From positions 4,150 to 11,649 of the forward strand of contig MSXM01000065.1 of the NCBI GenBank assembly GCA_002083565.1: a stretch of DNA of 7,500 bases. The letters run 5' to 3'. Source of the stretch: Nitrospira sp. ST-bin4. Lineage in GTDB: Bacteria > Nitrospirota > Nitrospiria > Nitrospirales > Nitrospiraceae. The translations under genes and the position numbers were made by a program. Below are positions 4,779 to 7,500 of this stretch, piece after piece. Positions within the stretch are counted from its first letter, which is position 1. Each line of letters starts with the position of its first letter. The notes beneath the pieces were generated by a model that saw nothing but the letters and a program-made list of their open reading frames with translations, was not told the origin of the DNA and ran no database searches.

Positions 4779-7500
4779 ATGTTCGCCTCACGTCGGCAAT
4801 TCTTGAAAGCCTCTGCGGGCACAGTCGCGGCTGCAGCCATAGCGGACAATGTCCTGGCATTGACCGCGCTCCAGCCGGTGATCGAAGTTGGCAATCCGTT
4901 AGGCGAGTACCCGGACCGATCTTGGGAGCGGGTCTATCACGACCAATATCGGTACGATTCATCGTTTACGTGGGTCTGTTCCCCGAATGATACCCATGCG
5001 TGCCGGATCAGAGCGTTTGTGCGCAATGGCGTCGTGATGCGCGTCGAACAGAACTATGACCACCAAACCTATGAAGACTTGTACGGTAACCGCGGAACGT
5101 TTGCCCATAATCCACGCATGTGTTTGAAAGGGTTCACCTTCCACCGTCGGGTCTATGGGCCGTATCGCTTGAAGGGCCCCGTGATGCGAAAAGGCTGGAA
5201 ACAGTGGATGGATGACGGCTCACCCGAGCTAACATCGGAAACTAAGCGCAAGTATAAGTTCGACAGCCGCTTCTTGGACGATATGCTCCGTGTCTCCTGG
5301 GATACGGCGTTTACCTATGTGGCGAAGGCCATGATCGTCATTGCCACACGATACAGCGGTGAAGCTGGGGCGCGGCGTCTTCGCGAGCAAGGCTATGCCC
5401 CGGAGATGATCGAGATGATGAAGGGCGCGGGTGTGCGCTGCTTCAAGCACCGGGCAGGGATGCCCATTCTCGGATTTATTGGCAAGCACTCCAATACTCG
5501 TTTCAACAACAGCGTTGTGCCGCTGTTGGATGCTTGGATACGCAAGGTCGGTCCGGATCAGGCGCAAGGCGGTCGGTATTGGAACAACTACACCTGGCAT
5601 GGGGACCAAGATCCCTCACAGCCATTTTGGAACGGCACGCAAAATTGCGACGTTGATTTGAGCGATATGCGTTTCACGAAGTTCAACACGAGCTGGGGCA
5701 AGAATTTCGTCGAGAATAAAATGCCGGAAGCGCATTGGAAGCTCGAATCGATCGAGCGCGGGGCGCGCCTCGCGGTGATCACTCCGGAGTACAATCCGAC
5801 GGCCCAGCGAGCCGACTACTGGATTCCCCTTCGCCCGCAATCGGACGGGGCCTTCTTCCTCGGTGCCTGCAAGATCATTATCGAGGAGAACATGCATGAC
5901 ACCGACTATCTCAAGCAGTTCACGGATATGCCCCTGTTGGTCCGCACGGACACCCTCCAGTATCTGGATCCGCGGGATGTTGTCCCGAACTACAAGTTCC
6001 CTGATTTCTCTCACAGTTATTCCGGCCGGATCCAAGCATTGAAACCGGAGTATATCGAACGGTTGGGCGGCTTTATGGTATGGGACTTGGCCAAGCAGCA
6101 GGCCGTCCCGCTCCATCGCGAGCAGGTCGGCTGGCATTTCGATCAGAGCGGGATTAATCCGGCTTTGACAGGTATCTATCGAGTCAAGCTGTTGAACGGA
6201 CGCGAAATCGACGCGCAGCCCATCTACCAGATGTATCAGATCCACTTCCAAGACTACGATCTCGATACCACGCATCAGATCACCCGCTCTCCCAAGGATC
6301 TCTTGGTCCGCTGGGCGCGCGACTCGGGCACGATTAAACCGGCTGCAATCCACAACGGCGAAGGGGTCTGCCACTATTTCCATATGACGTCAAATGGACG
6401 GGCGGCCGCCCTGGTTCTGACCTTGACCGGCAATATCGGCAAGTTCGGCGCTGGCTGCCATACCTGGTCCGGAAATTACAAAGTGGGAATTTGGAATGCA
6501 ACGCCCTGGTCGGGTGCCGGTGGCGGCGTACACTTATCGGAAGACCCCTGGCAGATCAATCTGGACCCCAATGCCCATGGGAAGGAAATTAAGTACAAGA
6601 ACTATTACTATGGCGAAGAGCCTGCGTACTGGAATCACGGGGATACGGCGTTGATCGTCAATACCCCAAAGTATGGCCGCAAGGTGTTTACTGGGAAGAC
6701 TCATATGCCGACCCCCAGCAAGCTGCGGTGGGTCGTCAATGTCAACATTTTGAACAACGCCAAGCACCATTACGATATGGTGCGGAACGTCGACCCCAAC
6801 ATCGAATGTCTCATCACGCAGGACATCGAGATGACGTCCGACGTCAACCATGCTGATATCGCCTTTGCCGTGAACTCCTGGATGGAGTTCACCTATCCGG
6901 AAATGACGGCGACCGTGTCTAATCCTTGGGTACAGATCTGGAAGGGTGGGATCAGGCCGCTGTACGACACGCGGAATGATGCGGATACATTTGCGGGGGT
7001 GGCGGCAAGACTCGCCGAGATCACGGGCGAGAAACGGATACGAGACGTCTTCCACTTTGTCTATGACAATCGAGTAGACGTATACGCACAACGTCTCCTT
7101 GACGCGTCCAGCACCTTTTATGGGTATAGTGCCGATGTGCTGTTGAAGTCCGAAAAGGGTTGGATGGTGATGGTCCGGACCTATCCACGGCATCCGCTCT
7201 GGGAGGAGACGAATGAGTCGAAGCCAATGTGGACCAGATCGGGGCGCATCGAGAGCTATCGTGTTGAACCGGAAGCGATCGAGTACGGCGAAAACTTTAT
7301 CTCCCATCGTGAAGGGCCGGAGGCCACGCCGTACTTGCCGAACGCCATCTTCACGACAAACCCCTATGTGCGGCCGGACGACTACGGCATTCCGATCACG
7401 GCACAACACCACGACGATAAAATGATCAGAAACATCAAGCTCTCGTGGGCGGAAATCAAGCGCCACACCAACCCTCTGTGGGAGAAGGGCTATCAATTCT
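4779..7500 (+). CDS. nxrA: Nitrite oxidoreductase alpha (catalytic) subunit, Nitrospira periplasmic type; 3' end outside window
   Basis: The frame is uninterrupted for 907 codons to the edge; known Nitrospira NxrA proteins are about 1150 residues, so about 240 are missing. A twin-arginine signal is present (SRRQFLKASAGTVAAAAIA, residues 4-22), implying export of the folded, cofactor-loaded subunit to the periplasmic side. The body is a type II DMSO-reductase-family molybdopterin oxidoreductase. The N-terminal [4Fe-4S] (FS0) site is visible as Cys67, Asp71, Cys75 and Cys115. The likely molybdenum ligand is Asp276 (YTWHGDQDPSQP), aligning with the Asp of NarG WYCDLPPASP. Pterin-binding segments follow, including FNTSWGKN and AIHNGEGVCHYFHM. 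With NxrB (Fe-S) and a haem or membrane subunit it oxidises nitrite to nitrate and feeds electrons to respiration. nxrB would be expected just downstream. Regulation by the upstream two-component system is likely but unproven. Reversal to nitrate reduction is possible for this family. Confidence 0.95.
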   Translation, partial: MFASRRQFLKASAGTVAAAAIADNVLALTALQPVIEVGNPLGEYPDRSWERVYHDQYRYDSSFTWVCSPNDTHACRIRAFVRNGVVMRVEQNYDHQTYEDLYGNRGTFAHNPRMCLKGFTFHRRVYGPYRLKGPVMRKGWKQWMDDGSPELTSETKRKYKFDSRFLDDMLRVSWDTAFTYVAKAMIVIATRYSGEAGARRLREQGYAPEMIEMMKGAGVRCFKHRAGMPILGFIGKHSNTRFNNSVVPLLDAWIRKVGPDQAQGGRYWNNYTWHGDQDPSQPFWNGTQNCDVDLSDMRFTKFNTSWGKNFVENKMPEAHWKLESIERGARLAVITPEYNPTAQRADYWIPLRPQSDGAFFLGACKIIIEENMHDTDYLKQFTDMPLLVRTDTLQYLDPRDVVPNYKFPDFSHSYSGRIQALKPEYIERLGGFMVWDLAKQQAVPLHREQVGWHFDQSGINPALTGIYRVKLLNGREIDAQPIYQMYQIHFQDYDLDTTHQITRSPKDLLVRWARDSGTIKPAAIHNGEGVCHYFHMTSNGRAAALVLTLTGNIGKFGAGCHTWSGNYKVGIWNATPWSGAGGGVHLSEDPWQINLDPNAHGKEIKYKNYYYGEEPAYWNHGDTALIVNTPKYGRKVFTGKTHMPTPSKLRWVVNVNILNNAKHHYDMVRNVDPNIECLITQDIEMTSDVNHADIAFAVNSWMEFTYPEMTATVSNPWVQIWKGGIRPLYDTRNDADTFAGVAARLAEITGEKRIRDVFHFVYDNRVDVYAQRLLDASSTFYGYSADVLLKSEKGWMVMVRTYPRHPLWEETNESKPMWTRSGRIESYRVEPEAIEYGENFISHREGPEATPYLPNAIFTTNPYVRPDDYGIPITAQHHDDKMIRNIKLSWAEIKRHTNPLWEKGYQF

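Noticed and set aside
5616..6383. Minus-strand open frame (255 codons) opposite nxrA
   Set aside because: It is antisense to nxrA, and the product shows no family features; treated as a shadow.
6534..7496. Long minus-strand open frame (320 codons) opposite nxrA
   Set aside because: It lies wholly antisense to a clearly real nxrA frame, and its product has no recognisable domain. Long antisense frames are common opposite GC-rich codon-biased genes.

Overview
The window reads as a chromosomal segment of a nitrite-oxidising bacterium, most likely a Nitrospira relative. The main evidence is the long open frame from 4779 to the right edge. It encodes a twin-arginine-exported molybdopterin oxidoreductase whose sequence matches the Nitrospira (periplasmic type) nitrite oxidoreductase alpha subunit, NxrA. 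Gene assignments rest on reading the translations and recalling families; no database search was run.

Layout. (1) 1-362, + strand: the C-terminal part of a DUF3501-family protein whose start lies outside the window. (2) 410-1162, +: a 250-residue protein of the 6-pyruvoyl/6-carboxy-tetrahydropterin synthase (PTPS/QueD) fold, made of one complete catalytic domain followed by a second domain that has lost the zinc and catalytic residues. (3) 1163-2344: about 1.2 kb with no convincing intact gene. The minus strand carries what look like decayed remnants: a recognisable beta-rich periplasmic domain (about 1290-1665) lacking a signal peptide, and a separate frame (1716-2156) with a hydrophobic N-terminus and no ATG. 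The plus strand just before the next gene holds a perfect inverted repeat, CGGGTA-TGAT-TACCCG. (4) 2345-3862 and 3831-4475, +: an overlapping two-gene operon for a membrane-bound PAS-containing HisKA_3 (NarX/DegS-type) histidine kinase and a NarL/FixJ-type response regulator. (5) 4476-4778: a 303-base leader region with two further CGGGTA hexamers, a small hairpin and a possible 21-codon leader ORF. (6) 4779-7500, +: nxrA, the first 907 codons of roughly 1150, cut by the window edge.

How the parts may work together. The kinase/regulator pair sits directly upstream of nxrA in the same orientation. The CGGGTA/TACCCG hexamer occurs as a palindrome before the kinase gene and twice before nxrA. 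A reasonable but untested inference is that this two-component system senses a signal at the membrane and controls itself and nxrA. The DUF3501 and PTPS genes appear to be a separate housekeeping unit.

No tRNA, rRNA, CRISPR array, insertion sequence or integrase was found. The least ordinary points are the Asp in place of a cluster-ligating Cys in NxrA, the half-degenerate tandem PTPS protein, the shared hexamers around the two-component system and nxrA, and the decayed region at 1237-2156.
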